Shown: piece after piece, positions 62,665 through 64,000 of the stretch
Layout of the letters: every line of letters starts with the position of its first letter
How positions within the stretch are numbered: position 1 is the first letter of the stretch
NCBI GenBank assembly: GCA_964630775.1
Contig: CAZVYY010000010.1
Coordinates: 1 to 64,000 of the forward strand
Source: Anaeroglomus sp964630775
GTDB lineage: Bacteria > Planctomycetota > Phycisphaerae > Sedimentisphaerales > Anaerohalosphaeraceae
Length of the DNA: 64,000 nucleotides
Reading direction: 5' to 3'
The notes under the pieces: generated by a model
Seen by the model: the letters and a program-made list of their open reading frames with translations, nothing else
Told to the model about the DNA's origin: nothing
The model's database searches: none
Translations under genes and position numbers: made by a program

Positions 62665-63999
62665 TCACACATTCAGCGGCAGGGACAGAATGAATGTGCT
62701 GCCTTTGCCGGGGGTGCTTTGGACGGAGACTGAGCCTTTGTGGTATTGGACGATGTGTTTGACGATGGCTAAGCCCAGGCCTGTGCCGCCGAGCTGCCGG
62801 CTGCGGGCCTTATCGACCCGATAAAATCGCTCAAAGATACGCCCCTGATGCTCGGCGGCAATGCCGCAGCCCTTATCCTGCACACGAATCACCAGCCGAT
62901 CGTTTTCGGCCATCGCATCAATCGACACCTCCGAATCCGGATTGCTGTACTTGATGCCGTTATCAACGAGGTTTACCACCGCCTGCTCCAGAAGCGACGC
63001 ATTGACTGAGGCCTTCAGGTCGGCAGGACAAGTCAACTGAATGCGAATAGTGCGTTCAGCGGCCTTGTGCCGGCACAGTTCGACAACCTCATTAAGAATC
63101 TCCCGAATTGAACACACCTCGCGTGGGACATGCACCGACTGGCCCTGCTGTTCCAGTTCGCACAACAGCAGCAGGTCTTCGATAATCGAATTGAGCCGGT
63201 CGGTCTGGCGGGCGATGATGCCCAGAAACCGCTTGGCGTCTTCGGGGTTATGAATCGCCCCATCCTGCAGCGTTTCAATAAAGCCATGAATGGATGTTAC
63301 CGGCGTCTTGAGTTCGTGGCTGACATTGGCGACAAAGTCGCGTCTGACCTGTTCGAGCCGGTAAATCCGCGTCATATCGTTGAGCACAATCAGCGCCCCG
63401 ATATGGCGGTTTTCGCTGTCCAGCAGTGCCGAGGAACGAACCTGCAGGTAGCAATCCTGCCGCAGGTCGGCATCCGGCATCAGGATAAACTGCTCGGCTG
63501 AATTGGGCGAGCGCAGGGCATTCTGCACAAACGTCTGCAGTTCACTGTTGTGAATGAGTTCTCCCACCGTCCTGCCTGTCGTTTTGTCGGCATCCAGTTG
63601 CAGCAGACGAGCCGCAGCGGTATTGAGCATCAGGCATTTGCCCTCGGTTTCAAAGGCGATAATCCCTTCCAGCATCGCGGTAAAGACCGCCTGCTGCTGG
63701 TTGCTCTGCCGGGTCGAGGCCTCGATGCGGCGGTTCAATTCTTCAGCCATGGTGTTCATCGCACCGGCCAGTTCGGCAATTTCGCCCGGGCCGACAACGT
63801 CCAGCTTATGCGTCAGTTGCCCCTGGGCAAATCGCCGGGCACCCTGCTGCAGCAATGCCAGCGGACGCGACAGGCGCCACGAAAAATACAGACTGACCAT
63901 CGCCAGAACCGCGGCAATCACCATCGCATAGCGAATCACCTGCTGCGTCAGGGAACCGATGGCATGTTCGATTTCCACCAGCGGCATTGCAGTACGCAC
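62665..63999 (-). CDS. PhoR/ResE-type sensor histidine kinase, N-terminus outside window
   Basis: At least 444 residues; the start lies beyond the window edge. Order: one membrane helix (VIRYAMVIAAVLAMVSLYFS), HAMP domain (RRFAQGQLTHKLDVVGPGEIAELAGAMNTMAEEL), PAS domain (AVFTAMLEGIIAFETEGK), HisKA with the phospho-His in FVANVSHELKTPVTS, and HATPase domain with NLVDNGIKYS, VQDKGCGIAAEHQGRIFERF and GGTGLGLAIVKHIVQYHKG. This architecture fits PhoR or ResE-like kinases. Its response regulator is not in the window. Confidence 0.9.
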   Translation of the reverse strand: MRTAMPLVEIEHAIGSLTQQVIRYAMVIAAVLAMVSLYFSWRLSRPLALLQQGARRFAQGQLTHKLDVVGPGEIAELAGAMNTMAEELNRRIEASTRQSNQQQAVFTAMLEGIIAFETEGKCLMLNTAAARLLQLDADKTTGRTVGELIHNSELQTFVQNALRSPNSAEQFILMPDADLRQDCYLQVRSSALLDSENRHIGALIVLNDMTRIYRLEQVRRDFVANVSHELKTPVTSIHGFIETLQDGAIHNPEDAKRFLGIIARQTDRLNSIIEDLLLLCELEQQGQSVHVPREVCSIREILNEVVELCRHKAAERTIRIQLTCPADLKASVNASLLEQAVVNLVDNGIKYSNPDSEVSIDAMAENDRLVIRVQDKGCGIAAEHQGRIFERFYRVDKARSRQLGGTGLGLAIVKHIVQYHKGSVSVQSTPGKGSTFILSLPLNV

Positions 64000-64000
64000 T

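Noticed and set aside
1..64000. CRISPR arrays, insertion sequences, integrase or phage genes, rRNA
   Set aside because: No regularly spaced repeats, transposase, integrase or rRNA sequence was seen in the window.

Overview
The window looks like chromosome from an anaerobic or fermentative bacterium of the Planctomycetota, most likely a Phycisphaerae/Sedimentisphaerales-type lineage. This is inferred from several traits: a GLUG-repeat protein with a C-terminal dockerin, secreted LamG and carboxypeptidase-regulatory-domain proteins, a PulG-type prepilin, a bifunctional AdhE, a GH2 glycosidase, an ATP-driven double-cubane reductase system, and the translated flavour of a non-coding repeat block. 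No marker rRNA is present, so the assignment is tentative.

Layout. 0-9 kb: small membrane protein, adhE, a cupin, a methyltransferase-like membrane protein, a broken hepT with its mntA, mutS, and an intact HEPN-MNT pair. 9-22 kb: DUF3137/LemA pair, panB, glycosyltransferase, Ig-like secreted protein, prepilin, TPR lipoprotein, tilS, hisHF, two membrane proteins and a GLUG/dockerin protein. 23-30.5 kb: a promoter- and terminator-bounded structured RNA candidate, then nusA-infB-rbfA-HhH protein-hisG-yebC. 30.5-36.3 kb: GH2 enzyme, then selB and selA. 36.4-39.6 kb: two paralogous secreted proteins and a decayed third. 39.6-52.2 kb: a long co-directional cluster (outer-membrane protein, methyltransferase, three 2-hydroxyacyl-CoA-dehydratase-family subunits, their activase, second outer-membrane protein, ABC importer, SelD fused to an AhpD-like domain), then tRNA-Sec, a tiny CxxU protein and a polyferredoxin. 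52.2-59.7 kb: two more paralogs of the secreted family flanking a carboxypeptidase-regulatory-domain protein. 59.9-64 kb: ilvBN and a sensor kinase running off the edge.

The main result is selenium biology. All four selenocysteine genes (selA, selB, selC, selD) are here. A family of secreted paralogs ends, on conventional reading, at a TGA in the motif (F/Y)-G-TGA. In every copy the frame stays open past the TGA and encodes G-G-T-C-x-x-S-x-R-x-P, and a hairpin follows whose 3-nt loop begins exactly 22 nt after the TGA. The stem varies by compensatory changes. Four of the five differences between the two plus-strand tails are synonymous in the read-through frame. In the two minus-strand copies the read-through frame runs into downstream ORFs (a multi-TM domain; a LamG domain plus TM anchor) that lack ribosome-binding sites of their own. 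An unrelated small gene next to tRNA-Sec, ending C-P-T-TGA-G-K, has the same hairpin geometry. I interpret the TGAs as selenocysteine codons and the hairpins as SECIS elements, giving a selenoprotein family I do not recognise plus one CxxU protein. The double-cubane/ABC/SelD cluster may supply or handle the selenium or another substrate; that link is inference.
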